Shown: positions 35,654-48,800 of the stretch, piece after piece
How positions within the stretch are numbered: position 1 is the first letter of the stretch
Layout of the letters: each line of letters starts with the position of its first letter
NCBI RefSeq assembly: GCF_947507565.1
Contig: NC_089179.1
Location: 3,117,747-3,181,746 of the forward strand
Reading direction: 5' to 3'
Source: Oscarella lobularis
Lineage: Eukaryota > Porifera > Homoscleromorpha > Homosclerophorida > Oscarellidae
Length of the DNA: 64,000 nt
Program-made: the position numbers and the translations under genes
Notes under the pieces: model-generated
Told to the model about the DNA's origin: nothing
The model's input: the letters and a program-made list of their open reading frames with translations, nothing else
Database searches by the model: none

Positions 35654-37960
35654 AATCGGTTTCAGTATATTATATTCCACAACCGCTCGAAGAGAAACAT
35701 TCATTTTATTTTTTTCTTACTTCGCTGATGGATGCACAGGCACCTCCCTACACTTTGTACTTTTTTCCATATAATAAGTACGAGTTCAAGTAAGTTGTCA
35801 CTACTCAAGTCAGTTCCTAGAAGTATTTCGCTAAATAACTGCGTACTAATATTTTACCTGTCTTTTACTTTTCATGACACGAATTTTTATGTTTTTAGAC
35901 TTTTACCTTTGATTGCACTGTTAATCCGGGTGTTTGTGCCGTCTCGCCCACGTGCTCAGACAAAGAATAGTGATTGGACGGTACAGCGAGTCACGTGAAA
36001 AAATCCGTATTCGTCATTCTTCGACAAGTTTCGTAGATAGAGGCTTCGTTTATGCCCCTCCGACCTTTGACGGCCACTACTCGCTCGTTTTCGCGTTCCG
36101 GGCGGCGAAAAGAAGCATACCGCCTCGCGGCGGGCTTCGGAGATCGAGCGAACATCGGCGGGGACTCCGACGACAGCGGTAAGCGTCAAAATACGCGCCA
36201 TTGCGTCGACCAAATCGAATCGTTTCGACTTTCTCTCGCAGGAATCCCGCAATCCTTCGCGAAGGATTACTCCCCGACGCAAAGACGGCGCCACGTGGCC
36301 CGCGCGCTGGTCAGTCTACAGTCGCGCGTTTTTGAACTCCTATGGATCGCGTTTTTTAGATCGCGTTTACGCCGTGCGGCGACGCTCCGAGTTTTTGTTC
36401 GAAGACAAAGGGTCGTACGAAAAAACGTAAGCAGCGCGTAGGGTGACATATCGCCGCTCAATCTAATTATAGGCGTGACGACACGAGTCCGACGAGCCGA
36501 AGTCACGTGACTAAAGGTAAGGAATATTTTAATCCTTTTCGCGTGAATGATGTTTTGATTTAAGGAGACGTCGTCATTATTTACAGATTATTGGGGGAGG
36601 AGGATAGCAAAAATTCTCCCGCCGCCGAAGACTGGGATAAAGTTTGGGGAGGAGAATAGGCAAAGATTCTTCCACCAGATGAAGAGAAAATACCGCAGGT
36701 TTGCACCTTATTCCAATGGGTCCCTCCATGCATCTGGGTGTAGGCGTTTACCTAAGGGGTCGGCTCTCCGTCGTGTGCATACCGAGTGGAATTGCTCGTT
36801 TTGCCATTGCTTCTTCTTCGGGTCTAGCGCATGAAACGCTTAGGTGCCAGTAGAGGAGGGGGCTCGCAGTGAGGGGCAATGGCAGAATAGCGTGAAGCTC
36901 TCCACTCTTTTTTGAGAGAAAAATAGATACAGGGGGTCCTATGTATGCACATAGCAGAGAGCCTAGTGGGACAACAAAAACTCTGCATCGTCCATAAAAA
37001 AAAATGATGTGTGCATTCGTGCTTCGCTTTGCAAACTACGCTAGCGGTTGCGATGCATTAGGGTTTAGGGCGGCTGTCAGTAGGTAGGGCGGTATTCCCG
37101 ATGATAGATAGGCTTTGTAGCTCCTTCCCACTCACAAACGTGCTTAGCTGGCAGCCGCCATCGGTTAGACCATTTCAATGGATTTGTGAGGTAATTTAGG
37201 TGATTTATAATGATCTAATTTTTTAGGGTTTCCTTTTAGGGTTTCCTTTTAGGTTTTAGGTCAATGGATTATTGTGGTAATTTAGTGTTTACTTTGTCCA
37301 TTTTGATTTTTTAGGTCAATGAATGATGTGTTAATTTCTTTGTATATCCACATTCAGGTCTCGGTGGTCTCCATTTATTATTTGTGGTAGGGGGTGGTTT
37401 TCACAGGTAACCAGAAGTGTTTCTCTAGCATTTATGATCATTCAAACGTTTTTTATAGGTCCCTGTACTTCCTGGCTTGCATTTGAGGAGGTCATTTCTA
37501 TTGATGGACGGTGATCACAGGCAGCGCGTTGGCTGGCTACCGCAGCATTTGCAGTTAGCCCGTGCAGACAATTTCATTGTTTTCATTGCTATCATTGATC
37601 TCTTTAGTGTGTCCGGCTTTAGATGTCTCTTATCTATGATGTGCCAAACCAGTGCAAGTGTTCAATGACGGCAACCTCGGTATATCATGTATTTTCTTGT
37701 GGCATTCAATTGCGCAGTGGATTCCATTATAGAGTGCGCAGAAGGCAACGAAGCTCCAAAGAATGCATGTCGTTTCGTTTTTTTGTAGCTGCATGCTTGA
37801 GTTGCTGTGTAGAGTAGAGTAGTGTAGTGCTCTTGGCCTCCAAGTATGGTGACGAGAGCGAGGTCGTTTACGGTTACTGCACACGCGCGTACGCTCCCGT
37901 TCGGGACGGGCGGCTGAGGTAAGCGTTGAATCGTATGTGTGCATTGGTATGCGCAAAAAA
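35654..37960. repeat. Non-coding part of duplicated unit 3
   Basis: Diverged counterpart of 8960-11700. The CpG cassette is at ~36040-36440 with a 1-nt deletion, the foldback at ~36750-37165 and a shortened tandem repeat at ~37165-37340. Homology fades at about 37960, before the position where a receptor gene would begin. Confidence 0.55.
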
Positions 37961-40900
37961 ACAGCGCAATGAAAAATGGGACCAGTGTTTCAACGCGCAC
38001 AAAGCGATGTGCGCCGGCGCCCCTGTCAATCGTATGTCACGCTAACGCGCACTCATCCGGATGCGAACGAGTCGCGCGTGCACTGCACGTAAAAGTAGGT
38101 GAAACTACGCTCAAATTTTTTACTAAAATGTCCCGGATAAAATATAAAAATTGAAAAGCCTATGTGTTTTCTTCCGCGTCCCCGTCGTCGTCCTCCGTTG
38201 CTCCTTGTCCTTGAGCTGCAGCTCCTGCGCTGCCGCTCGACCCGTCATTGAGACGAGCCAAGTGGTGGGACTGAGCTGCAGTCCCCACAGTTGGACTTCA
38301 GTCCCAAGTCCGCGGGAGAAGGGCACATTAACCTCCAGCCCCCAAGGAGGGAGACATTTGCCCAAGTCCCCAGGGTGAACATTTATCCCAAGTCCACAGG
38401 GGGGGTCAGCCGTTCACCCCAGCGTGCAGGCCTAGTTTAGACGATTTTTCACCTCTTGGCCGAGAGAGGTGGATGATCTTCGTTGGCCGCATTTTCCGGT
38501 CACATGTTGATATTATATCTGCACATAAATCCAAATATTAGCCAAAATCGAACGCGTTACGTCAATTCGCTACTGCGAGGTCAAACAAATGAAAAAACCA
38601 CAGCGTTTTATGCAAAAAAATAAGGAATCTAAGGAGTGACCAAACTCACCAAAAACCATGAGCTATAGCTCACGGTCGGCGAAAAATCGCCCCATCGCAA
38701 ATAGCCAATCTAACGGTCTCAAACGAAGTGATTCATCGTTTGAAGTGCTCTAGGTACGCTGATTTCGGCTACGTTAGGAATCTAAGACGAAAAACGGGGC
38801 CCGAAATCGGAAGGGGGTCCCACGTGAGCCGTTTCGACTCTTAGCGATCGCGATACGCCGTGTGTCGGTCTTAGAGAAACGAATAAAACGAGAAACCGCT
38901 TTGTAGGCGCGTTTTCGGGGCTCTACTATCGACGGGTGGAAAACTACAAGTAAAACGTCGCTCTAGACGCTATAGCAACAGCGAAAGGAAAGCGAAGAGC
39001 AGGTTTACGCAAATAAAAGCATCGTACCTTGTCGGAATAGCTCGCTTTCGTCCTAAACAGTAAAGAGTTGTGAGTCTTGAACTTGAAGTATAGCGCGCTA
39101 AGAGTGCGTCAGAATTGCCACGTGAGGGAAACAATATATAAATTTGTGAGATACCTTAGCGTCCACAAGCCCAGTAACAATCTTAATTAATCTCTGAGAA
39201 ATCAATAGCATGGCAGGTGCTGAAATGAGTTTAGAGAGCTCACGCGTTTAATTTGTCTGCGTCTCACACGCCATTTTCATAATCACCAAGATGTAAGAGC
39301 ACGAGGAAGTGGGCTACGCGTTCTAGACAGAATCAATAAGAAATCATATAATTTAACCTACCTCTCTAATTCGTGCTAAGAGACGTCTTCAACTAGAGCC
39401 CCTGGCAACCTTCTAGAAAAGTTCTCAGATGGTCCAACAACGAATCAACAGCGCAGTGCATTGTTGGTACAGAAAGACCTAGAATGTAAAGGAGATGATA
39501 GAAGAAAAAAATAGGCTTATCCAATTCACGTGCTTTTAGGAAATTTAATTTATTGACTGCATTTTTTGTTGCACTGCATGCAGCCATCTCCTTACGCTCT
39601 TTGGAATAAGGCTCGTCCGCTGATTTGTCTGTCACCTCTTTTATTTACCATAATATTAATCATGATCAAGGAAATAAGTGAATCCCGTGATGAGCCGATT
39701 CCCTATCAGCAATCGTACACTAAAAAAAAACAGCAAAATCATTTTTCAATAAAAAAAGCCCAACCAGTTCTTACGACAGGAATTGGAAACTCAGCTGAAT
39801 TCGACGCCCTCTCCTCATCGAAACCTTCCAACGATCCACACTTGAGAACATCATCAAGCCAAGTTCCTTGATTACACTTGACCCTTGTCGAGATAAAAGA
39901 ACTTCCACGATCCCTCATAACGACTATCATTACGTAGAGAGTATAGATTATATAGGCTCTCTTTCATATTAATTTTCCCACTCACTGAGTCGATGTATGC
40001 TTTGACCGTTTCGCTTGTCATTGAATCACTCTCCCTCATAGCTCGACCCGCTATAGTACATTCATATCCTTGTATGATTCTCCCTCATAATACTGATCCT
40101 CTCGATAGTAATTCGTACCGTAACCCTTTTAGAATAATAAGCAATTGAACACCCTAAACCTAAATTTTTTTCTCATACGTGGCGTTTATCGTTCTTCCAT
40201 CCTCCTGCGTATAATTAACGATATTGGTCGAATTTTTCTGATTTCAAACGCATTGCCAGTGTGCCGAATCCGTGCCGTTTGTCGTCTTTCCAGTCTCCGT
40301 CGTACACGGTTCCGTCTTTCCGACGCTGCGTTCCCTTTCCTAAAAAAATAAGCAAGAGTTATAATTATTAGTGACCTTAATAAAAAACTAAATGCTCCCT
40401 ACACAGCCACTGAAACAAACTATTGTGCGAGTGTGCATTGCAAAACAAAACACTAACTCTACAATTGCAACTGCGTGGGCCACGCGAGCGCGCGCGCAGA
40501 GACGCCGTCCATCGTATACACCGCTGGATGGGGTCCCCAAAGTCGAAATACCTTCACGCCGTTCCTTCTTCGCCGCTACACCGAGTCTGCTTGCCTAGAC
40601 GCACGGCGAAGGCATTCAGAGAAAGAATAGGACGAACGCTTTTGAGCGCTTGGGCAAAACAACGCACGCTAGCACTAGCAATTCGAGTTCGACGCGCCCT
40701 TTGATTGCTAAAAAATACGGAATAAGGGGCCTATGGAATCTCTGCATAAAAAAGTGCCTGCTACTCATAGATTACTGGAACTAAGGGTAAAAATTTTTAC
40801 AAAAGGTCAAATACTAGCACCAGGTAGTACAGTGGGAACCGTACCTTGTTACGCGGGCCTGATGAATATTCACTCATAGGCACGAAACGACCAGGTAACC

Positions 40901-41313
40901 TGCTACCTCCGGACCTTGTAAACCAAGTGTCCTTCTAGCGTATTTACAGATGACATATCTTCGCGCTTTGATGGTGGCTAAATGACCCCGTCCATGCAAT
41001 TTTTCTTGTTTCCAGTGGCAGCTCTTTAGTAAAAAGTGTTTCTGCGTCGTATTCTGAACGTCTTTGTCGTTGCTCTGGCGACAGACGCAGTATTCTTTTA
41101 GGAAGCCAAAAGGGAACGTCATGAAAAACAACCCGGATTCCCTCTTATCAACGCCCCGTATCAATACTCTGCGGCGAACCATAGATACTCGGCCTACAGG
41201 TGATCTGCGGCTAAGCTAACACTGTACGAAGAGCATCTAGGCCTACTGGCTCCTTTTCCGTGTGCGCAGAAGGCAAAAACGAGAAGAAACTATATATCCG
41301 GGTCAACGCCTGA
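37961..41313. other. Long intergenic stretch, no gene seen
   Basis: No coding exon with convincing splice context was found on either strand. 38055-38130 resembles 2410-2490. 38270-38420 holds short imperfect repeats built on CAAGTCC and CACAGGG. 40390-40700 is GC-rich with open frames but no recognisable protein. Long AT-rich stretches fill the rest. Confidence 0.45.
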
Positions 41314-42662
41314 TTACGACGATTTTCGACTTCTAAAAGAACAAAATGCGACAAGGGACAAGTAGCCAACTAAAACTAGACCCTGCGAAAAATAAATAAA
41401 GGGCTTGAAATCGCTCCAATGTGAGTGCATTGCTTGCATTATCAGCGGTCCGAAGAGACCAGCAATTGAATAGGCCACAATGAGCTGAAGTGCTCCTTTC
41501 GATGCCACTTCCACTCCGTAGATCTCTGCAGCAATTGCTCCACCCATGGCCTTCTGAAAGCCGAATGAGAACGAGAAAAGTGAGTAGACGGCAATGCCAA
41601 CGTACTGGCTTCCTAGCAACAATGGCATGAAGGCTAGGCATAGTGCTTGCAAGGCAGAGAAACAAATCAATAGGGTAGAAGGTGCAATCTTGTCAACAAG
41701 GAGCATAGCGACGATTTGACTTGCTAAGTAGCATATCTGAGCAATAGCCGCTAGGCTGGCAAGTGGGGTTTCTTCCGGCCATAGATCCGTTAGAAATGCA
41801 TCCTGCCGACTCAGCAATCCAAATCCAGGCAGCATGAAAGACGTACGTATAAACACAAGGAGATAATAAGTCTTAGTGAAGACTAGGGTTACAGTTTTAG
41901 TTTCGCTATTCCGTGCTCTCTTCGACGTTTGTCTAGGTAGACACAAACCCGGAATCGAGATTAGTATTCCAAGAGCGCCAGCTGTGAAAAAAATCGTCGA
42001 CGTGTCGATGGCGTCGCTGTCAGCGAACTTCTTCATGGCCAAAAAGAATTGGTCAAATAAAATTGCACCGATCGAAATTCCTATAGAGACGAACGCAATT
42101 CCGCCTTTGGGACGACGAGGAAAATAGACAATTAATAAATCTAGAAAAGAAAATGTATATACATGAGACTTAGATAATAAAATAATATCAAACCTATGCA
42201 AGCCCGGAACGGAAACCCAAAGGCGACTCCCAGAACCGCAAAGCTCAATATATAAAATCCTCGAGTTAGATGAGTACCATCCTTGCACGTCGCTACGGCA
42301 ACGCCGCCCACACCGAATCCCGTAGCGTAAAGGAGAATTCCGGTGAAGAAGAAGGTCCGTGAAGACCAGAAACGAACGAGTTCGCCTTGGGGTATTGCCG
42401 CTAGGCCTATGAGAGACACCATGACTGCTTCACCGATTACTGTCGTCGATTCCTTCCATTCGGGGCAGGAACGTTGAACGGGTTTTACGAGATAGCTTCC
42501 AGCGAGGACCACTCCCAATGAACAGGAGATGAGGAAGCACACTAGAGCCACGAGTCCGCGTAGACACCGTGACGATTCAGTGGAAGGGTTCGCGTCAGTG
42601 TTCTCTGATTTATTCGTTTCGCCTAACGCTACGAGAGCGATACCTTTCGCACCTTCATCCAT
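41314..42662 (-). CDS. Major facilitator superfamily transporter
   Basis: Two exons, 42194-42662 and 41314-42140, joined in phase 1, give 431 aa. Hydrophobicity shows about 12 membrane helices, for example LRGLVALVCFLISCSLGVVL and YVGIAVYSLFSFSFGF, with a charged central loop (SKRARNSETKT) between the halves. The length is typical for MFS. The N-terminus is cytosolic and polar (MDEGAKGIALVALGE). I see no motif that fixes the substrate. No frame problems were found. The upstream region 42663-43450 contains a perfect 28-bp palindrome. Confidence 0.75.
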
Positions 42663-43325
42663 TTTTCATCAATAGGAAACGAACGCCTAGAAATAGAATC
42701 CAGGAGCGTAGCGCAGCGGAGGTTCATGCAATTATAGGGGGGACGCCCTTGAGTGTTGACACTGGCTTCCACAAGCAGCTGTATACACACATCCTCTATG
42801 ACGTCGCTTCCTTCGTCTCCTTTCACCCTCCTCCTTAATGGAATAAAGAACCAATGCAAGGAATGCATGGGCCAACCGAGCAGCATCCCGAGTTTGATAC
42901 AGATGATGTTATACTGAAGTACATGCATCGCTGTAAGGCAACGATAGAAAAAACCGATGCCCTCCCAAAATTTACCGCTGCCTCCTGCTTGTCGTGGAGT
43001 GAAACCCATGCAGAACATAGGAACGAAATTAAATTCCACGTTACAGGAAAGACTTACCAGCAGTCTGAGTGATTGAGCTGCATGCAACGATAAACAGAAT
43101 CGCTCGATTCGACGAAGGACTTCTCCTTCTCCTTCTCTCTCTCTGGTTAAGGGCAGTTTTTTCTTCGCGTAACGCACTCACCAGCGCAAATTTCTGAACC
43201 GTTGATTAAGAATGCAGTCTCGTTTATAAGGAACGCTTCCCTGAGCCGCCAGAACGAACGCGGGTCATCATTCGATCACTAATCAAGTTATACTAGTCGA
43301 CTGAATCTCGTGCAGGTGATCAGAC

Positions 43326-43353
43326 CATAGATAGAAAATATTTTCTATCTATG
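43326..43353. repeat. Perfect 28-bp palindrome
   Basis: The half-site CATAGATAGAAAAT is followed directly by its exact reverse complement, with no loop. Partly matching flanks (GATCAGAC on one side, ATCAGAC on the other) form a larger direct repeat. It lies ~660 bp upstream of the MFS start codon. It could be a dimeric factor site or a cruciform; no function known. Confidence 0.6.
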
Positions 43354-43446
43354 ATCAGACTACTTTGAACCGTTATGTAAAAAAGCTGTCTGCGAAAATA
43401 AACTAGACGCCCTGCTTCTCTTTCAGGAATATATATCTATATCTAT

Positions 43447-45810
43447 ATGCTTTTTGCACCGCCGGTTCCGGACTTACGCTTTTCAAAGAATGTCTTTTTG
43501 GAACCCTTCAGCTTCTTGAAGTACGTCCTTAGTAATATCGCGGATTGTATATACGTTTCGCGGACTTGGGGAGATGTTACTTCCACTAACGTTATCTCTG
43601 TTGTTTCAGCAATGAGCTCGTTGCCGAAAGGACGCACAGAACATCATGAATTATTGGACCAATAAGGGGAAGGTTAGAGCACCCCCTCCCCCTTTATCTT
43701 CCAGCCAACAAGAGTACAGCACGGTTGGATGTCAATTTCCCTAACTAACGCGTCTATGTTTGAACACGACGTCAAGCCTAATTGTAAAAAGACTTCCGAG
43801 TACTAAATTGGGTCTGGTCTCTCTCATAGGTGCCAAACGCGAGACGCATTTGGAAATTGAGTATCGAGTTGGAAATCATCGCGGTCATATGTCAAAAGTA
43901 TCCGCCCCATCACGTATCACTTCCCTCGCAATATGCATTTAGCGGCGTCTCTCCCTTTTAGGGCGTCCTCTCATTTTTAAACTGTTATGGTTAAAACGGC
44001 AGCCAAAAGGGTTGAGGGCCGCGGCGCCGGGAGGGGAGGCGCAGTTCTGGGACTTTACGCATCCCGCGACAGTTAATAATAGATCAGGATCGTTTTCATG
44101 TATTTATCCTACACTGCGTTCATCTCTCTAGGTACGAAACGGGGAGGAGCCGTAGAAAGATTGAAAACGAGACCTCGATCGTTTATTGCCCGACCTTCTA
44201 ACGGCACAAATCAAACGCGTTCCAACCGCCGCTCCGACCACTTCGGCAGAACTTCCAGCTCACAAGTTTGTTCGGAGATCCGAACCCGGTGCACTCACGT
44301 TTCTCAGGTACTGAAGTACATATGTGCATACGTCGTCTTTGAACGAATTAACACTATACGTGCTGAACTTAGGCGTCGCTCTTACTTTGGCTTCTGCTTG
44401 CAAATGCTACCGCTTTCGCTTCTCGGCGTCTTCGTCGCTCTTGTCGCCGTCGTTTCGCCGTCTCGCGGACACGATTCGCTCCAAAATCGAGCGCTTCCTC
44501 TGGCGACGTCTGTGGAGGTGAGGCAAACCGCAATGATAGTTTAAGGCCTTAGTAATTGCCTAAAGCCTTCGCTAATGAACTGACTTTATCTAGACGAGTA
44601 ATGAATTGAACGTCGTTGATGGACCGAACGCGTCCGGTCGAGAATTGTACGCTTTTACTACGAACAGTCCGCTGCAAGGTGAAGGATTGTGCAAGGTCGT
44701 TGCAACATTTTGTGAAGATGCTAGTCTTTTAATTATTATGATAAAGCTGAGTTTTAAATAGTTCGAAATAGCGCGAGTCGCTGCTTTCTTAGGTTCTCGT
44801 CTCTCTTAGGTGCCAAAGGCGAGGAGCGTTTGGAGATTGACTTTCGTTATTTTTCCGAGTTGTCATCATTGTCACGAGGGCTACCTTCGGTCGCAGCTGT
44901 GACTGGATCTCGTGCAGAAGGTACGGCCGATTTGTTTTTCGTGCACACGCATCAAAGTAGCCGCTCCATCGCGTACCACTTCCCCTTGCGAAATGAAAAC
45001 GCATCTAGCAGCATGTCTCCCTTTTAGCGCTTTCCTTCTTTAATTAAACCGTTATGGCAAAAAGACCTCGCTGAAACGGCAACTAAAAGGGTCGGGAGGG
45101 AGCTCGTCTTGAATGGGTTGTCCTTTGCTCGTGCAAAAATAGACCACAACGTTTATCCTATTATATCCCTGATATTTTGGGCAAAATAATCGCTTCCGAA
45201 TCGAACTCTTGCTCTGGTGATCCCTGTACTAGGCGACACTTTAACCAATTTAGAGGCTTTTCTTAGACAAGTAGAGCCGTTTAATTGATTATCATCAGAA
45301 TCTAAACTTGCACTCTTGACTCACACAGGTGCGAAAAGGGATGCGACGTTGCCTTCGCATTTGTCTGTTGTTTGCGCATTTATTGTCGTCTTCTTCATTT
45401 CACTCGCCGTTGTCTATCGCTACTCGGACAGCGGTTGTTCGGTTAACTCCGTTGACCGTACATCGAAGAAGCGCGAGAGTCGACAAATCGTCTCGTTGTT
45501 AAGGACTTTTCTCGTCGTCGTCGCCGTTGCCAGCGTTGAAGGGCGAGGTGAATGTTATGATAAGCCGGCCCGACCCCGGAGGCGTGCACGGCAGAGGAAC
45601 GGGTACCCCGTCTCCGCATGATCCGAGTAAAGTAACTGTTGTTTATTCCAAACCGTATAGACCGAGTTCCACCGGCTTTAGAAGGCGTTATTTTGCGGAT
45701 GTCACCGTTAATTGTTTCTTCTCCGCATTTCTGTCGCTCTTATCGTCGTCGTTTCGCCGTCTGGCGCACAAGATTCGCTTCCAAATCGAGAGCTTAGTCT
45801 GGTGACGTTT
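43447..45810 (+). repeat. Diverged tandem duplication at RTK 5' end
   Basis: 43820-44060 matches 44795-45110 (exon-like GGTGCCAAA start, then a shared CCCTTTTAG and CGTTATGG block). 44404-44520 matches 45700-45810: the signal-peptide exon and a frame-shifted copy of it. 43510-43620 also resembles 51035-51130. The area has been copied at least twice, leaving relic exons beside the kinase gene. Confidence 0.5.
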
Positions 45811-48800
45811 GAGCGCAAATTTTGAATTTTTTAGACACGCAGCGAACGAGGCGCAGGTGGCAGTTGGCAATGTGCGCGGGAAGTGATTAATATTTAGGTT
45901 CTAAATTTGTACTCTTGACTGACGTCCCAGGGAGCCCGGAAGGCGGCCCTGAGACGGTGCAGACCGCATGAGACTTCATAGTGAGGACCAACTTTCCCCT
46001 CGTGTCTCGTCATTCCGGCTTAGAGTGCCGTCACTCCTTGTATAGCCTCCCTAGGGTGTCTATAGGATGTAGTACATTGGCGCGTCACCTTATAGAGACA
46101 TCGCTGCACTAAAATTTGCGCTTACGGTGTTCTTTAGACATCAATTTGGCAGTTTATGGAACATCTTCGCAGAGCTCTACCTTTAATTACTCGGACTCCT
46201 CAAGAGCCATCGACGGAAACAGAGACGGCGTGTACTGGCATGGGTCAGTCACTCACACGTTGCACGATTCTAACGCGTGGTGGGAAGTCAAATTGATCAA
46301 CAATTCACTCGTCCATTTAGTAATTGTTTTCAATCGCATCGACTGCTGCATGGAGCGTCTCTCCAACTTCGACGTCATACTGAAGGATCAATCTCACAAC
46401 GTCTTGAGAAGCTTTCACGACTCGGAGGCTGAAGAAGGGATGTTCTATCCACTGTATCCCGTACTTTTTGGAGTTCGCTACGTTCGAATTCAGCTTCGCG
46501 GAAGAGAACGTCTCAGTCTGGCAGAAGTCGAAGTGTACGGTGAGACGTGAATGCTCGTAACCAGATCTAGTTTACTTAACTTAATTATTCTTTTTAGGTC
46601 TATATATAGGAGATAATTTCATCTTCAGAAGAAACTTAGCCCTATTTAGCCCTGCAGCTCAAAGCTCCACCGACTCTGGGAGGGGGTGTCCTGCATTCGC
46701 TTCTGCAGCCGTCGACGGTAACGCGGAGGGCGACTTCTACGATGGGAACTGCCCTGTCACGCACACAAACGACGACCAGCAAGCCTGGTGGCAGGTCGAT
46801 CTTCAAGTCTCGCGTACTGTCCACTGCGTTCTCGTGTTCAATCGCGTTGACTGCTGCATGACACTTCTTGTCAATTTCAACGTCACGCTGCGAAACTCAG
46901 ACGAAGCTACGCTGGCTACGAAAAATTTTCCCGGTGGCACGAATACCCGATTCTACACATTTTCGAAGACAGTCAAAAATGTCCGCTTCGTTCGCGTTCA
47001 CCTCCTTGGAAAGGGCCCTCTGAGTCTCGCTGAGGTCCAAGTGATTGGTAATAGAAGGAACGACGGTAATGACACGAATGACCGTAATGAAATGTGTACA
47101 AACAACAAGGACGTCCCATTCCTGGACACGTGTTGTCCCGGCTGGGGCACTGTTATTGATGAATGTGAAGATGGCTATATGGGCAACGGGACGCACTGCC
47201 AAGGTACGCGTCGTACTATGTATGACTTATTGCCGGAGTTTGATCTGCAGCAATAATGTTTGGGGTCCGTCTTATCGCTTGTCTTTGTCTTGCAGATTCG
47301 CAGATTTCACAACTCACTATCATTTTGTCTGTCGTCGGCTCGTTCGTGTTCTTAGTCTTACTTATCGTCATTGCCATCGCTGTCTACGTCCGCTGCAACA
47401 GTGGCGAATATCGCTCAGCGGGGTCTCAGAGTTCGCTTGCGCCCAAATCCCCGCCCGATCCCTGCAGGAGACCCGATGAATGGGAAATCAATCACGACGA
47501 CGTGATGCTTTTGGAGAAGATAGGCGAAGGGCTTTTTGGCGTCGTGCATAAAGCACAACTCTTGCATAGGCCTTCATCGCAGTGGAAGAGAATGCGACAT
47601 CGAAACAGGAACAAGTCGTTCGTCGCGTGTAAAATGCATAAGGGTAAGAATGCAGGTACCCCAAGCCTTCTCATTCCTTCTTCTCTTTACTCTAAAGGAA
47701 AACATCAGCTTGAGGATGAGTTTTTGGAAGAAATCTATTTAATGAAACGAGTCGGGCAGCATCAACATATCGTGAGCATGGTTGCGTGCATAACGAGAAG
47801 CCAGCCGTTGTCCTTGATTGTGGAATACTGCTGTCACGGTGATCTACTTAAGTACCTTGCAAGAGGAAGACATGCTATAGTATGTATCGAAGTAAACAGG
47901 CATTTTATTTAATTATCTTACTCGTTATTTTCAGTCGGATAGACGTCGCTCTGTATTGAACAGCGTTGTCGACTCGGAGGCAAGTGCTCAAGCTATTCAT
48001 GGGAAAATGTTGATTTGCTGTGTATAGCCGTCTCCCGATTCTGAAGAAAGAGGGAAGCAGAATGAAGATGAGGAGAAGGAGAAGGAAAGTATTTCAGACA
48101 AGGCTAAAGATGTCGACAAGCATGATGAGAATATGGCGTTGAATTTTACGACTTCCGATCTTCTTTTATTTGCCTGGCAAATTTCATCGGGAATGGTATA
48201 GAACAAGCCGCTTTCTTTAGTTGCTGTAACTTTTGACCTGGCAGGGTTATTTGAGTGGAAAGGGTTTGGTTCATCGCGATTTGGCCTGCAGGAACGTGCT
48301 CGTCTGCGAGAAAGAACTACTCAAAGTTTCCGATTTTGGACTGACAAGAGCCGTCTACGAGGATGGCCAATACAGTCAAAAGACTGCAAGGCGTCTCCCA
48401 CTGCGATGGATGTCCATCGAAGCTATTACTCACCGTCTCTTCACCGAGAAAAGCGATGTGTAAAAGTTTGATTCAGTTTCATCCTGGCTAAACTAAATTT
48501 TCTTTCGTGTGTTTTATTTTTAGGTGGTCGTTTGGAGTTGTCGTGTGGGAAATATGCACCTTGGGTATAAGAATGCGGCTTGCTTTAATTAAAATTTTGA
48601 AGGTTTTGCTTTGCAGGTGGATTTCCTTACCCGTGCATTGTGACTAAAGAACTGCAGTCGCATCTTCTCGAAGGCAACCGTCTAAATCGCCCCAGTAACT
48701 GTTCCGAAGAACTGTGTGTCTTTTGTTTTGATTAAATTATTCAGCGATTCATCTGTAATTTTTTTAGATACGAACTGATGTCCGAATGTTGGCGCACTGA

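Noticed and set aside
43447-43665. Open frame on + starting near the MFS upstream region
   Set aside because: No homology recognised and no splice partner; the sequence resembles non-coding 51035-51130.
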